A stretch of 64,000 nucleotides of DNA from assembly GCF_004119495.1 (NCBI RefSeq), contig NZ_NRQU01000012.1, positions 25,186-89,185 on the forward strand, given 5' to 3'. The translations under genes were made by a program, and so were the position numbers. The notes beneath the pieces are model-generated. The model was not told where the DNA came from. It did no database searches and saw only the letters and a list, made by a program, of their open reading frames with translations. The number at the start of each line of letters is the position of its first letter. Positions within the stretch are counted from its first letter, which is position 1. Positions 34,413 through 45,800 of this stretch are shown in pieces. The stretch is from Flavobacterium sp. YO12. GTDB lineage: Bacteria; Bacteroidota; Bacteroidia; Flavobacteriales; Flavobacteriaceae.

Positions 34413-35606
34413 ATGTACGGTAAAATTAAAGAACACCTGCAAAAAGAATTGCAGGTAATTGAAGAAAACGGAATTTTTAAGAAGGAACGTATTATAACTT
34501 CTGCGCAAGATGCAGAAATAACTATTTCGACAGGAGAGAAAGTTTTGAACTTCTGCGCGAATAATTATTTAGGGCTTTCTTCGCATCCAGAGGTGGTTCA
34601 AGCGGCGAAAGACGCTATGGATACTCATGGTTTCGGAATGTCATCAGTTCGTTTTATTTGTGGGACGCAAGATATTCATAAAACATTAGAAAAAAAGATT
34701 GCTGATTTTTATGGTACAGAAGATACTATATTATATGCTGCAGCCTTTGATGCTAATGGTGGTGTTTTCGAACCTTTATTAGGAGAAAACGATGCGATTA
34801 TTTCTGATAGTTTAAATCACGCTTCTATTATTGATGGAGTTCGTTTGTGTAAAGCAGCGCGCTACCGCTATGAGAACAATAATATGAATGACTTGGAGCA
34901 GCAGTTAATTAAAGCAAACGAAGCAGGTGCTCGTTTTAAATTAATCGTTACGGATGGAGTCTTTTCTATGGATGGTTTAGTGGCGCCGCTAGATAAAATC
35001 TGTGATTTAGCTGATAAATATGATGCAATGGTTATGGTAGATGAATGCCATGCTGCAGGTTTTATTGGGGCAACTGGAAAAGGAACTCTTGAAGCAAAAG
35101 GAGTAATGGGGCGTGTAGATATTATTACAGGAACCCTTGGAAAAGCTCTTGGTGGCGCTATGGGAGGATATACTACAGCTAAAAAAGAAATTATTGAATT
35201 GCTACGTCAGCGTTCAAGACCATATTTGTTTTCAAATTCGCTTGCGCCTGCAATTGTAGGGGCTTCTATTAAGGTTTTCGAACTATTAGAAAAAGATACT
35301 TCTTTAAGAGATAAATTAGAATGGAATACAAATTACTTTAAGGAAGGTATGAAAAATGCCGGTTTTGATATAATTGATGGTGATTCAGCAATTGTGCCAG
35401 TAATGTTGTATGATGCGAAATTGTCGCAGACTATGGCAGACGAGCTTTTAAAAGAAGGTATATATGTAATAGGTTTCTTTTTCCCAGTAGTGCCAAAAGA
35501 AAAAGCAAGAATCAGAGTGCAGCTTTCTGCGGCTCATACAAAAGAGCATTTAGACAAGGCTGTAAGTGCCTTTATATCAGTTGGAAAAATGTTAAAAGTT
35601 ATATAA
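34413..35606 (+). CDS. kbl: Glycine C-acetyltransferase (2-amino-3-ketobutyrate CoA ligase)
   Basis: The 397-residue PLP enzyme catalyses the CoA-dependent interconversion of glycine plus acetyl-CoA and 2-amino-3-ketobutyrate in threonine catabolism. The PLP lysine is in [15 protein letters not shown] near residue 242. Other marks are [10 protein letters not shown] near 49, [11 protein letters not shown] near 133 and [10 protein letters not shown] near 208. Length equals that of E. coli Kbl. The partner threonine dehydrogenase gene is not adjacent. It is a single gene between addA and the ompA gene. Confidence 0.94.
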   Translation: MYGKIKEHLQKELQVIEENGIFKKERIITSAQDAEITISTGEKVLNFCANNYLGLSSHPEVVQAAKDAMDTHGFGMSSVRFICGTQDIHKTLEKKIADFYGTEDTILYAAAFDANGGVFEPLLGENDAIISDSLNHASIIDGVRLCKAARYRYENNNMNDLEQQLIKANEAGARFKLIVTDGVFSMDGLVAPLDKICDLADKYDAMVMVDECHAAGFIGATGKGTLEAKGVMGRVDIITGTLGKALGGAMGGYTTAKKEIIELLRQRSRPYLFSNSLAPAIVGASIKVFELLEKDTSLRDKLEWNTNYFKEGMKNAGFDIIDGDSAIVPVMLYDAKLSQTMADELLKEGIYVIGFFFPVVPKEKARIRVQLSAAHTKEHLDKAVSAFISVGKMLKVI

Positions 35607-35651
35607 TTACCACATTCGGGAAATTTTTGTAGGTTTTTTTTAACATTTGAT

Positions 35652-35682
35652 TTTGTATTTAAAAAATTTGGTGTTACTTTTG
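35652..35682 (+). promoter_or_regulatory. Promoter of the OmpA-family gene
   Basis: This is the best match to the Bacteroidota consensus in the window. TTTG at 35652-35655 and TACTTTTG at 35675-35682 are separated by 19 bases. The predicted start is near 35689, 31 bases before the ATG at 35720. It fits strong expression of an abundant outer-membrane protein. Confidence 0.7.
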
Positions 35683-35719
35683 CTTGTAATTAACTAAATT
35701 GTAATTAAAAAAATTAAGT

Positions 35720-37183
35720 ATGAAACATCTTAACAAACTTTTAGTTGCTGTGATGATGGCGATGGGTTTAAGTTCTCACGCACAAGACAGTAACAATCCA
35801 TGGGCGATCTCATTTGGAGTTAATGCAGTTGATACAAGAACTAGTTCTGGTGCAGGACACGGTTTCTTTGATCAGCACTTTTCTCAGCCATTCGCTGTAA
35901 AAGACAACTGGAACATTCTTCCTTCATTATCTTACATTGGTGTAAATAGATATGTAGGTAAAGGTTTCTCTGTTGGTTTACAAGGGTCTGTAAACAAAAT
36001 TGATAAATATGTAACTTTCGCTCCAAATGCAGTAGGACACGATGGAAGAGGAAATGTTGTAACTAATCCTGGTGACTTAATGTACTACGGAATTGATGCT
36101 ACTATCAAATACAGCTTCCAAGAATTAATCAAATCTAAAGTGATTGATCCTTCGTTATCTGTAGGTGGTGGTTACACTTTCTTTGGAGATAGCAGCTACG
36201 GAACTGTAAACCCAGGTGCTGGTGTTACTTTCTGGTTTACAGATGCTATTGGTCTTGAACTTGCTACAAGATACAAATGGTCAGTTAGTGGTGATAGACA
36301 AGATGCTACTGGTACTCCAGATGCTCCATCTCATTTCCAACACACTGCAGGTCTAGTTTTCAAATTCGGAGGTAAAGATACTGACGGAGACGGAATCTAT
36401 GATAAAGATGATGCTTGTCCAGATGTTGCTGGTTTAAAACAATTCAACGGATGTCCTGATACTGACGGAGACGGAATCGTTGATGCTTCTGACGCTTGTC
36501 CAGATGTATTTGGTTTAGCTGCATTAAACGGATGTCCTGATACAGACGGAGACGGTATTGCTGATAAAGATGATGCTTGTCCAGATGTTGCTGGTTTAGC
36601 TGCTTTAAAAGGTTGTCCTGATACAGATGGAGACGGTATTGCTGATAAAGATGACAAATGTCCTACAGTTGCTGGTCCAAAAGAAAACGGTGGTTGTCCT
36701 TTCTTAGACGCTGACAAAGATGGTGTTGCTGATAAAGATGACGATTGTCCTACAGTATACGGTCCTGCTTCAAACAGAGGATGTCCTGAAGTTACAACTG
36801 AAGCTTTAGAAGATCTTAAAGTTCAAGCAAGAGCAGTTTACTTCAACTCAGGTAAAGCTACTTTCAAAACAGGAGACAAAGAAACTCCAGCTAGATTAGA
36901 TGCAATTAAAGAAATCCTTAAAAACTATCCAAACGCGAAATTCTCTATTGAAGGACACACAGATAGTACAGGTTCTGCTAAATTGAATCAAAAACTTTCT
37001 GAAGAAAGAGCAAAAGCTGTATTAGATGCTTTAGTTCAAAGAGGTGTCAATCCAGAAAACTTAGAGTCTAAAGGATTTGGAGCTTCTCAGCCAGTTGCAA
37101 GTAACAAAACTGCTGCAGGTAAAGCACAAAACAGAAGAACAGAAATTAGACACATTGGTTCTAAATACCAAGGTAAAATTTAA
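35720..37183 (+). CDS. OmpA-family outer-membrane protein with TSP3 calcium repeats
   Basis: The 487-residue product has a signal peptide (AMGLSSHAQ) and an N-terminal beta-barrel (about 25-215). Five thrombospondin-type-3 units follow at about 218-355, each with the Asp-rich core DTDGDGI or a close variant and a Cys pair. The OmpA C-terminal peptidoglycan-binding domain covers about 370-475 ([11 protein letters not shown]). The protein should link the outer membrane to the wall, and the repeats should bind calcium. Codon choice is unusually uniform, as in highly expressed genes, and a strong promoter lies upstream. Confidence 0.95.
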   Translation: MKHLNKLLVAVMMAMGLSSHAQDSNNPWAISFGVNAVDTRTSSGAGHGFFDQHFSQPFAVKDNWNILPSLSYIGVNRYVGKGFSVGLQGSVNKIDKYVTFAPNAVGHDGRGNVVTNPGDLMYYGIDATIKYSFQELIKSKVIDPSLSVGGGYTFFGDSSYGTVNPGAGVTFWFTDAIGLELATRYKWSVSGDRQDATGTPDAPSHFQHTAGLVFKFGGKDTDGDGIYDKDDACPDVAGLKQFNGCPDTDGDGIVDASDACPDVFGLAALNGCPDTDGDGIADKDDACPDVAGLAALKGCPDTDGDGIADKDDKCPTVAGPKENGGCPFLDADKDGVADKDDDCPTVYGPASNRGCPEVTTEALEDLKVQARAVYFNSGKATFKTGDKETPARLDAIKEILKNYPNAKFSIEGHTDSTGSAKLNQKLSEERAKAVLDALVQRGVNPENLESKGFGASQPVASNKTAAGKAQNRRTEIRHIGSKYQGKI

Positions 37184-37204
37184 TTTACTTTCTAAATAAA
37201 TATG

Positions 37205-37237
37205 AAAAGCCATTCTTAATTGAATGGCTTTTTTTAT
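37205..37237 (+). terminator. Rho-independent terminator of the OmpA-family gene
   Basis: The arms aaaagccattc and gaatggctttt are complementary and are followed by a T-run. The hairpin covers an upstream in-frame ATG at 37220, which argues for the later addB start. Confidence 0.88.
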
Positions 37238-37246
37238 TTTTATCAA

Positions 37247-40012
37247 ATGATAAATACTTCTTTTCTAGAAAAAATAGCGGCGGTTGTAATTCAAGATTAT
37301 TCTGATAAACTTGCGGAAACTACTATTATTTTACCCAACAAGAGAGCTAAGGTTTTTTTAATCGAAGCGCTTAAAAAAGAAACTCAAAAAACAATTCTTT
37401 CTCCCAATATTATTAGTATTGAAGATTTTGTTCAAGACGTTGCGTCAATCCGTTCTATAGATGCAATAGAGCTATTGTTTGAGTTTTATGAAGTCTATTT
37501 GTCTATTACAGAAAAGCAAAATCAACAGTCTTTTGAGCTTTTTGCAAATTGGGCTAAAACGCTTCTACAGGATTTTAATGAAATTGATCGCTATTTATTA
37601 GATCCTTCATATGTTTTGTCTTATTTGAAAGACATCGAGGATATTAAAAAATGGGGAATTGAAGTTGAAAATAAAACAAAACTGCTAGAGAATTATATTG
37701 ACTTCTGGAAACTTCTTCCATTGTATTATGAATCGCTTTATAGTCATTTGTTGAATAAAGCGATTGGTTATCAGGGCTTAATTTATCGAGAAGCAGTAAA
37801 TAATCTGAATCATTTTTCTAATACAATTTCGAATCATAATTTTATTTTTGCAGGGTTCAATGCTTTGAATGCAGCAGAAGAAAGAATTGTACAACATCTT
37901 TTGGCTTTAGATCAAGCGAGAATTTACTGGGATGTTGACCAGACATTTCTAAATGATCCATTTCATGATGCCGGACTTTTTGTTCGTCGTTTTAAACAGA
38001 ATTGGAAGCATTACAAATCACATCCTTTTGAATGGATTGTAGATGATTTTTCTCAAACTAAAAATATTCAAGTTATTGGCACTCCAAAAACAATTGGACA
38101 GGCTAAATTGGCTGGTAGTATAATTGAGGATTTAATTACTGCTAATCCCGCAGCAAGCCTTGATAAAGTTGCAGTTGTGCTGGGTGAAGAAAATCTGTTA
38201 ATTCCAATTTTGTATGCACTTCCTTCGTCGGTTGGAGCATTAAATATTACGATGGGATATTCTGGAAAGAATAATCCGTCACAGATATTGGTGGCAAAAT
38301 TTTTCAAAATGCATACTAATGCACTTTCTCGTGCAGGCGGCAGTTATGTTTTTTATTATAAAGATGTTCTGGATATTTTAACCCATCCGTTAGTTGAGCC
38401 ATATGCTGATAGTGACCATTTGGTGAAAATCATTAAAGAGAATAATTATACTTTTATTACTTTAAACAAGATTTTAGAGCTAAACCCAAATCCGAGTAAG
38501 TTGTTTTCTTTACTGTTTCAGAAATGGGAGAATGGATCTATTGCGGTTTTGGAAAATATCTCGGCTATTTTGCTGCTGATTAAAGAAAATTTCAGCAATG
38601 ATAATGAAGAAGAAAAAATTGCTAAGACTTTTGTGTATGCTGTTTTTAAAGTGATTAATAAACTGATTAATTATTATTCGCAGCATAAACACATTGATAA
38701 TATTGATACACTTCATGCAATTTATAAGCAGATTATTGATGTGGCGGAGGTTTCTTTTGAAGGTGAACCTTTACGTGGTTTGCAGCTTATGGGAGTTCTT
38801 GAAAGTCGTGTTTTAGATTTTGAGACTGTTATTGTAACCTCGATGAATGAAGGGAAATTTCCTGCCGGAAAATCTCAAAATTCCTTTATTCCTTACGATG
38901 TTAAAAAAGAACTTGGATTGCCGACTTTTAAAGAGAAAGATGCGATTTATACCTATCACTTTTATCATTTATTGCAAAGGGCAAAAAATATTTATCTGAT
39001 TTATAATACCGAAAATGATGGTTTAGATGCTGGGGAACGAAGTCGTTTTATTACGCAATTAGAAGTTGAAAAACAGTCTAAGCACAATTTGACTTTTGAT
39101 ATATATAATCCTGTTTTGCCAGATACGGCGTATCAACCAATGGTGGTTCCAAAATCAGAAGCGGTATTAGAACGTTTGAAAGAAATCGGTGCTGCAGGCT
39201 TTTCACCTTCGGCTTTGACAAGTTATATTAGAAATCCAATTGATTTTTATTTTCAAAAGATACTTCGTATTAGAGAAGTTGAAGAGGTAGAAGAGAATAT
39301 TGCTTTAAATACGCTTGGAACTATTATTCATGAAACTTTAAAAGCGTTGTACGATCCTTTTGTAGATAAGTTTATTTCGGAGACGGATATTAAAAATTGC
39401 TTCAATTTGCTGGATGATGAAGTTTTAAAGCAGTTTAAATTAGTTTATAAAGAAGGTGAAATAAAAAAAGGCCGTAATCTTTTGGCTTTTGAAGTAGCTA
39501 AACGAAATGTCTCTAATTTTTTGAAAATGGAACTGGATTCTATAAAAAATGGAGATGCGGTTAAGATTATAGCTTTAGAGAAAACATTCGAGCGTGAATT
39601 AAATCACCCGAATCTTCCGTTCCCGGTTTTAATTAAAGGAAATGTGGATCGTATTGAACTTCGAAACGGAAGAATACGAATTATTGATTATAAGACAGGA
39701 AAAGTTGAAAAGGCTAATGTTGTGCTTAAATCATGGAACGGCTTAACACAAGAGCTTAAAAATGATAAAATTATTCAAGTTTTAGCTTATGCTTTCATGT
39801 TTGAAAATGAAGCAGGAGATATTCCTATGGAAGTTGGGATTATTTCGTTTAAAAACCTAAAATCAGGCTTTTTGCCATTTAGTTTCAAAGAAGATAAAGA
39901 ATTGAATTTGACAGTGACTAACGAAATTTTAAAAAATTACCTAGAGGAAATTGTTTTGCTTTTAAAGGAAATCTTGGACGTTACTATTCCTTTTGAAGAA
40001 AAGATAAGTTAA
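37247..40012 (+). CDS. AddB-type PD-(D/E)XK nuclease
   Basis: The 921-residue protein has an inactive helicase-like N-terminal part (about 1-650) and a C-terminal RecB-type nuclease. The nuclease has FSPSALTSYIRNPIDFY near 655, GTIIHETLKALY near 693 and the catalytic IIDYKTGK near 820. This matches the AddB partner of AddA. I start at the ATG at 37247, since the one at 37220 lies in the ompA terminator. The classical four Cys of an AddB iron-sulfur cluster are not obvious. It is probably monocistronic. Confidence 0.85.
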   Translation: MINTSFLEKIAAVVIQDYSDKLAETTIILPNKRAKVFLIEALKKETQKTILSPNIISIEDFVQDVASIRSIDAIELLFEFYEVYLSITEKQNQQSFELFANWAKTLLQDFNEIDRYLLDPSYVLSYLKDIEDIKKWGIEVENKTKLLENYIDFWKLLPLYYESLYSHLLNKAIGYQGLIYREAVNNLNHFSNTISNHNFIFAGFNALNAAEERIVQHLLALDQARIYWDVDQTFLNDPFHDAGLFVRRFKQNWKHYKSHPFEWIVDDFSQTKNIQVIGTPKTIGQAKLAGSIIEDLITANPAASLDKVAVVLGEENLLIPILYALPSSVGALNITMGYSGKNNPSQILVAKFFKMHTNALSRAGGSYVFYYKDVLDILTHPLVEPYADSDHLVKIIKENNYTFITLNKILELNPNPSKLFSLLFQKWENGSIAVLENISAILLLIKENFSNDNEEEKIAKTFVYAVFKVINKLINYYSQHKHIDNIDTLHAIYKQIIDVAEVSFEGEPLRGLQLMGVLESRVLDFETVIVTSMNEGKFPAGKSQNSFIPYDVKKELGLPTFKEKDAIYTYHFYHLLQRAKNIYLIYNTENDGLDAGERSRFITQLEVEKQSKHNLTFDIYNPVLPDTAYQPMVVPKSEAVLERLKEIGAAGFSPSALTSYIRNPIDFYFQKILRIREVEEVEENIALNTLGTIIHETLKALYDPFVDKFISETDIKNCFNLLDDEVLKQFKLVYKEGEIKKGRNLLAFEVAKRNVSNFLKMELDSIKNGDAVKIIALEKTFERELNHPNLPFPVLIKGNVDRIELRNGRIRIIDYKTGKVEKANVVLKSWNGLTQELKNDKIIQVLAYAFMFENEAGDIPMEVGIISFKNLKSGFLPFSFKEDKELNLTVTNEILKNYLEEIVLLLKEILDVTIPFEEKIS

Positions 40013-40069
40013 GCAATCGTAAAATTGTTTGAAAATTTTATTCGGTAATAATAAGTGAATTTGTTTTTT

Positions 40070-40867
40070 TTAATTGAAAAAATTAAGCAGGATTGTTTTT
40101 AATTCTTCTTTGTTTTCGATGTGGCTCATATGTCCGTCTTCAAACGAAACTAATTCAACGGTCGTGTCATTAATTTGAGAAAGACTTTCTTCATAATTTA
40201 AAACGGGATCTTTTTTGCCTAAAACTAATAAAACAGGAAAACGATTTTCGTGTAAAAGTGCTTCTCTGTCTTTTCGTATTTTCATTCCTTCCAAAGAAGC
40301 TATAATTCCTTGTAACGGCGTTTTTAGAGCTTGTTCTTTTGCGTTTTCAATTTCATTTACTAATCGAGCGCGATTGTTTTCGCTGAATAAGTTAGCTATG
40401 GCTAAACTTACAAAGTTGACGTAGTTTTGTTTTACCGCTTTTATAGCGCGAGTTCTGTTTATTTTTTTTTCAGCGCTGTCTTCTTTAGAAGTTGAATTTA
40501 GTAAAACTAGTTTTTTAATGTTGTCTGGAAATAATTCGGCGAAAGCCAAACCAACGTAACCGCCCATAGAATGTCCAAGAATAGTTGCTTTTTCAATTTT
40601 TAAATGTTGTAAAACTTCATGAACAACATTCGCATTATCTTCCATTTCGTGAACATAACCTAGCGAATCAGATTCGCCGTGACCTAATAAATCGATTGTT
40701 ATTACGCGATATTTTTCTGAGAAAATAGCAATATAATCTTTCCACATTTTTTTGTTTTCTAGAAAACCGTGAAGTAAAACAATTGTATTTCCTTTTCCAG
40801 TATCGGAGTAAGATATTTTTGTGTTTTTGTATAAAGTGTAATTCAAAATGTAAATTTTATATAGCAA
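40070..40867 (-). CDS. Alpha/beta hydrolase next to an ECF sigma factor
   Basis: The up to 265-residue protein has the alpha/beta hydrolase fold with oxyanion motif LLHGFLEN (about 31-38), nucleophile Ser100 in GHSMGG, an Asp in LGKKDPVL and the His in DGHMSH. It resembles esterases and MenH-like hydrolases. No signal peptide is present. No ATG is available at the start; a TTG at 40867 or one at 40846 (giving MNYTLYKNTKISY) must be used. The gene begins 7 bases after the sigma-factor stop, so the two are probably co-transcribed. Confidence 0.85.
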   Translation of the reverse strand: MLYKIYILNYTLYKNTKISYSDTGKGNTIVLLHGFLENKKMWKDYIAIFSEKYRVITIDLLGHGESDSLGYVHEMEDNANVVHEVLQHLKIEKATILGHSMGGYVGLAFAELFPDNIKKLVLLNSTSKEDSAEKKINRTRAIKAVKQNYVNFVSLAIANLFSENNRARLVNEIENAKEQALKTPLQGIIASLEGMKIRKDREALLHENRFPVLLVLGKKDPVLNYEESLSQINDTTVELVSFEDGHMSHIENKEELKTILLNFFN

Positions 40868-40874
40868 AAATAAG

Positions 40875-41417
40875 TTATTTTATAAGCCATACGAAATATA
40901 GGATGAATTTTAAGTTCGAAGTGTTTTGAGATTCTCTTAAAGAGGCATATGCTCTTTTCATTTGTGTTTTTACCGTATTTATTGAGATGTTCTGATCTTC
41001 GGCAATTTCTGCGTAACTCAATCCTTCGACTACATGCGATATAAGAATTTCTCTTCTCGACTGCGGAATCTTGTCGATTAATGTTTGAATTTTAGGTTTT
41101 TTGTTTTCTTCTGTATTTTCAAATGCAAGTTCTTCTTCAGATTTTGGAAGGGCAATTTTTGCGTTTTTTAGACTGATAGTTTTGTTTTTTTCTAAATGCT
41201 GCAGACTTAAGTTTTTGATTGCTTTTGTGCCATAAGCCTTAAATGAAATAGTGAAGTTTAATGTTTCCTCTTTTTCCCATAGGTACATAAAAAAATCTTG
41301 TACCAGATCTTTTGCTACATCTTTATCCTTAACTATGCTAAAAGAGACTAAGGAAAAAAAAGCAAAATGTTCTTTGTACAAGGCTTCAAATACTTTTAAA
41401 TCCTTAAAATTAAACAT
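40875..41417 (-). CDS. ECF-type RNA polymerase sigma factor
   Basis: The 180-residue protein has sigma region 2 at about residues 8-75 (LYKEHFAFFSLVSFSIVKD, DLVQDFFMYLWEK) and region 4 at about 115-165 (SYAEIAEDQNISINTVKTQM, a helix-turn-helix). The last 15 residues are hydrophobic, which is unusual for this family. It is divergent from the FecR gene, as in Bacteroidota SusCD loci where the sigma factor is held by FecR until the receptor signals. The alpha/beta hydrolase follows on the same strand. Confidence 0.92.
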   Translation of the reverse strand: MFNFKDLKVFEALYKEHFAFFSLVSFSIVKDKDVAKDLVQDFFMYLWEKEETLNFTISFKAYGTKAIKNLSLQHLEKNKTISLKNAKIALPKSEEELAFENTEENKKPKIQTLIDKIPQSRREILISHVVEGLSYAEIAEDQNISINTVKTQMKRAYASLRESQNTSNLKFILYFVWLIK

Positions 41418-41583
41418 CTGAGAATTGCATTTATTCGTTCTGTAATGGATTACACGGTGTCAAATGTAAAATAAAAAGTTATTTATTTTCAACAAAGTGT
41501 AAAAAAAATCAAAATTTTTTGATTAGTTGTCACCCTAAAAAGCTTTTTTTCTAACCTATACAAATAACCACTTATATAAAACA

Positions 41584-42723
41584 ATGAACAGAAACTCACA
41601 ATTGCTTGATATCCTTAGGGAAATAGTGACGAAAAAGAACTTTGATACGTCTAAAATTGAATTACTGCCCTTAGAAGATCAGGAATTGATAAAAAATCTT
41701 CAGAGTAATGGTTTGCTTGAAGAGGCGCTGTTGTATTTGGAATCTATTGACGCGGATAAAAATTGGGAAGAATTACAATTGAAATTAAATCTGGAGAAAA
41801 AATCAGTTGTAATCAACTGGAGGAATATTTTTCAATATGCGGCAATGTTTTTTTGCTTATTAGGTTTAGTGTATGTTTTTCAATACAAAGCGGGTCAACA
41901 AAATAAAGCAGCAGTTTCTCCTAATGCTATTCAATTGGTTTTAGAAAATGGAGATATTCAGGTTTTAAATCCGAATGGAGAACAACAGATTATCAAGAAA
42001 AATGGAGAAGTAGTGGCTTCTCAAAAAGAAAATGAGATTAATTATAAATCAGCTAAATCAATGAACAAATTGGTTTACAACGAAATTAAAATTCCGTACG
42101 GTAAGACTTTTAAAATAACATTATCAGATGGAACATTGGTCAATATGAACGCTGGTTCTTCTTTGAAGTATCCGGTTCAATTTATTAAAGGTCATAATAG
42201 AGAAGTTGCTTTAGACGGAGAAGCTTTTTTTGATGTTGCAAAAGATAAAGCACATCCATTTATTGTTAAAACAAGAGGTGTAAATGTGAAAGTTTTAGGT
42301 ACAAAATTTAATGTGAGTTCTTATAAAGAAGATACAGATATCAATACAGTTTTAGTCGAAGGTTCGGTGAGTTTGTCTGATGTCGCTAATGCAAATACAA
42401 AAACAACGCTGATTCCAGGTGAAAAAGGATCTTGGAATAGTAAAAATACAGACATAGCGATAGAGAAAGTAGATACCCGTTTTTATACCGAATGGATAAA
42501 TGGAGAAATTGTTTTCAGAAAAACGGCTTTTAAAGATATTATAATAAAACTAGAAAGGACTTACAATGTTACTATTGAAAATAACAGGAAAGATATTTTA
42601 GATAAAAAATTCAATGCCAGTTTCAATAAGAATATTGAAAGTATAGAAAAGGTATTAGAAACAATGAGTAAAATTCAAGGCTTTACTTATAAAATAGAAG
42701 GAAAGCTTATAAAAATAAACTAA
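41584..42723 (+). CDS. FecR-family anti-sigma factor
   Basis: The 379-residue protein has a cytoplasmic N-terminal part (about 1-80), one transmembrane helix at about 85-102 (FQYAAMFFCLLGLVYVF), a FecR domain at about 165-265 (DGEAFFDVAKDKAHPFIVK, VKVLGTKFNV) and a DUF4974-type C-terminus at about 305-375. It should bind the divergent ECF sigma and receive the signal from the STN domain of the receptor. The order sigma, FecR, SusC, SusD is the usual one. Confidence 0.93.
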   Translation: MNRNSQLLDILREIVTKKNFDTSKIELLPLEDQELIKNLQSNGLLEEALLYLESIDADKNWEELQLKLNLEKKSVVINWRNIFQYAAMFFCLLGLVYVFQYKAGQQNKAAVSPNAIQLVLENGDIQVLNPNGEQQIIKKNGEVVASQKENEINYKSAKSMNKLVYNEIKIPYGKTFKITLSDGTLVNMNAGSSLKYPVQFIKGHNREVALDGEAFFDVAKDKAHPFIVKTRGVNVKVLGTKFNVSSYKEDTDINTVLVEGSVSLSDVANANTKTTLIPGEKGSWNSKNTDIAIEKVDTRFYTEWINGEIVFRKTAFKDIIIKLERTYNVTIENNRKDILDKKFNASFNKNIESIEKVLETMSKIQGFTYKIEGKLIKIN

Positions 42724-42880
42724 CTATTTACTAACCAACCAAAAAAAAAAGAAATTATGAAGAGGATGTAATTTTTTGAGAAACATAAGAAGTAAAATCG
42801 GAAAATAGTACCAGTATTTCCCGATTTAAGTGTTTCAAACGACGTATCGAAATTAAATCATTTAAAATCAATCCAAAATT

Positions 42881-45800
42881 ATGAAAAAAATAATTAAGAG
42901 GAATTGGCTTAGTCCTTATTTGCCTAAAATTAGTCTAAGAATGAAACTAACCACATTATTACTGATACTTTCTTTGATGAAAATTCAAGCAAGTGTCTAT
43001 TCGCAAAATACAAAGCTTACATTTAATATAAAGAATGCACCAGTCGAAAAGCTGTTTAACAAAGTAGAATCTGTTTCAGAATACAGATTTCTTTTTGAAA
43101 GCAGTATCATTGACCTGAACAGAAAGGTGACAGTTAATGTAAAGAAAAAGGGGATAACCGAAATATTAGAAGAGGTTTTTAAAGGAACCGATATTTCTTA
43201 TACGATAAATGATCGCCAGATTATTTTGGTAAAGAAAAAACAGCAAGTACATCTTCAGGAAAAGAATACAGTTCAGAAAGTTGTAATCGAACAAGGTATT
43301 GAAGTTACAGGAGTTGTAACCGACTCGAAGAATATGCCCATACCAGGAGCGAATGTTATTGAAAAAGGAACTAAAAATGGAGTACAAACCGACTTAGACG
43401 GAAAGTTTATAATTCGTATAAATGGAGCCAATAGTGTTTTAGTTTTTTCTTTTATAGGATTTGAGAATAAAGAAGTAACAGTTGGTCAAAGTAAGTCTTT
43501 GAGCGTGATTTTAAACGAGCAAAATGCAGCTTTAAATGAAGTTGTAATTGTTGGTTACGGCGCGGTAAAGAAAAAAGATTTAACAGGAGCTGTAGCAACA
43601 GTGAAATCAACGGATATTGCTTTAAGTCCAGTTTTAAGTCCGATGGAAGCACTTCAAGGGAGAGTTTCGGGCCTGGATATTCAACGTGGATCTGGAAAAG
43701 CAGGAACATCTCCAAAAGTTTTATTAAGAGGAAATAGATCTTTGACAGCAAGTCAGGATCCGTTGTATATTGTTGACGGACTTCCTTCAAGCATCGATAA
43801 TTTGAATCCGAATGATATTGAAAGTATTGATGTTTTAAAAGATGCTTCGTCTACTGCAATTTACGGTTCTTCGGGTGCAAATGGAGTTATTATTGTTACC
43901 ACTAAAAAAGCAAAAGCAGGAAAAACGCAAATTGACTTTAACAGCTATTTTGGACTAAATGGATTTTCTTCTTTTCCTGCCCCCCTTACAGGAGAGAAAT
44001 GGTTAAATTATAAAAAAGACCGATTTTACTTAGACAATGGTTACCAAGCAACAAATTTAACAGATTTAGGGTTAAACGCATCTGCAGTTGCCGCGATTGA
44101 AAAAGGACAATATGTAAACTGGATCGATAAAACTTTACAAGTAGGAACGCAGCAAAACCATAATCTTTTTATGAGAGGCGGATCTGAAAAAGTACAAGGG
44201 TATTTTTCTTTAGGATATATAGGTGAAGAAGGAATTTATGAAAATGATAAAGTAAACAGCTTTAATTCCAGAGGAGGAGTTGATATTAAATTTAGTAATA
44301 AATTTAAAACAGGTTTCCAATTGATTTTAAACTATCGTAAAAACAGCACAACCAACAGTAGAATTAATAAAGCATACAGCGTTTATCCTTTAGGAGTTCC
44401 GTTTGATGAAAATGGTGTTGTGAATCTTTATCCAATCGAAGGAGATCAAAACAACATTAGTATTTTGGCAAATAATTATCCAGGAGCTTTTGCTAATGAA
44501 TCATTAAGTTATAATGTACAATTCAATCCTTATCTGGAGTTTGAATTTGCTAAAAATTTTAAGTTAAGATCTAATTTAGGAACTCGATTTTCAGGAAGCA
44601 GAGCAGGGACTTTTCAAAACAAAAATTCATACAATCTGTTAACGGAAGGTAGAACTGCTAGCGAAGCTACTTATAATAATGAACTGGCTTATAGTTATAT
44701 ATGGGAAAATATTTTGAGCTATAACTTTAAAATTGGTAAAGATCATGATTTTGGTTTAACAGGAATTACTTCTTGGGCAGACAGCAGATCAGAAGGAGCT
44801 TATTTAGGCGGTAATGGTATAGATTACGATGACTTTAAGTTTTATAATATGGGGGCGGTAAAAAATCTAACTACCAGAATGAATGCTTACAGCCAGTTTA
44901 ACAGAATGTCATTTGCGGGTCGTTTTAATTACAGCTTTAAAGGAAGATACTTATTTCAATTAACCAATCGCTGGGATGGAGTTTCTCCGTTGGCGGAAGG
45001 CAATAAATGGGCATCTTTTCCATCTGCATCATTGGCTTGGCGTATCAGCGATGAAAGTTTTATGGAAGGAACGAGTTCATGGCTGAATAATTTAAAACTG
45101 AGACTAGGTTATGGTGTTTCGGGATCGGCAAATATTGATCCTTATTCTAGTTTGACTCGTACCTCTACTAAAACAAGCAGTCTTTCTCTTGGCGGCGGTA
45201 CAGCTTTACCAATGTATGTTCCTACTGAGCATATTTCAAATTCAGATTTAACTTGGGAACGTTCTACAAATACTAATTTAGGTTTAGATGTTTCTGTTTT
45301 GAAAAATAGAATTGATCTTGTAGCTGAATATTATTGGACAAATACAGATGGTATTTTATGGGATCGTCGTCTGCCTACAAGTTCAGGAGGTTACGATGCT
45401 AAAACACCTTATAAAAAGACTTCTAATATTGCAACTTCTCAAAACAGAGGTTTTGAACTTTCTATAAATACTAAAAATATTGATACGGAAAATTTTAAAT
45501 GGAATACTTCATTCACCTTTACACATGCCACAGAAAAGCTGACTAATATTGATTTAGGGAACTTAACCGTGAATGAATTAATTTCTGAAGGTCTTTTCAT
45601 TGGGCAGACTCCAGCATCAGGTGGTGTGTTTTATGATTATAAAAAAATAGGAATCTGGCAATTGGGTCAAGAAACCGAAGCTGCTTTGTATGGTGCCAAA
45701 CCTGGAGACATAAAATTGCAGACAGTGCCGCAAGTTGATGCTAATGGAGTTTCTGATAATGGAGTACACGTTTATTCTACAAAAGACAGAATGATTGTAG

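Noticed and set aside
36397..36717. A Pro/Ser-rich repeat frame opposite the TSP3 region
   Set aside because: The repeat comes from the TSP3 DNA read backwards; it is not a separate gene.
43452..43790. A 112-codon frame opposite susC
   Set aside because: It is fully inside the clear susC coding sequence and rich in Leu and Gln from the reverse reading.
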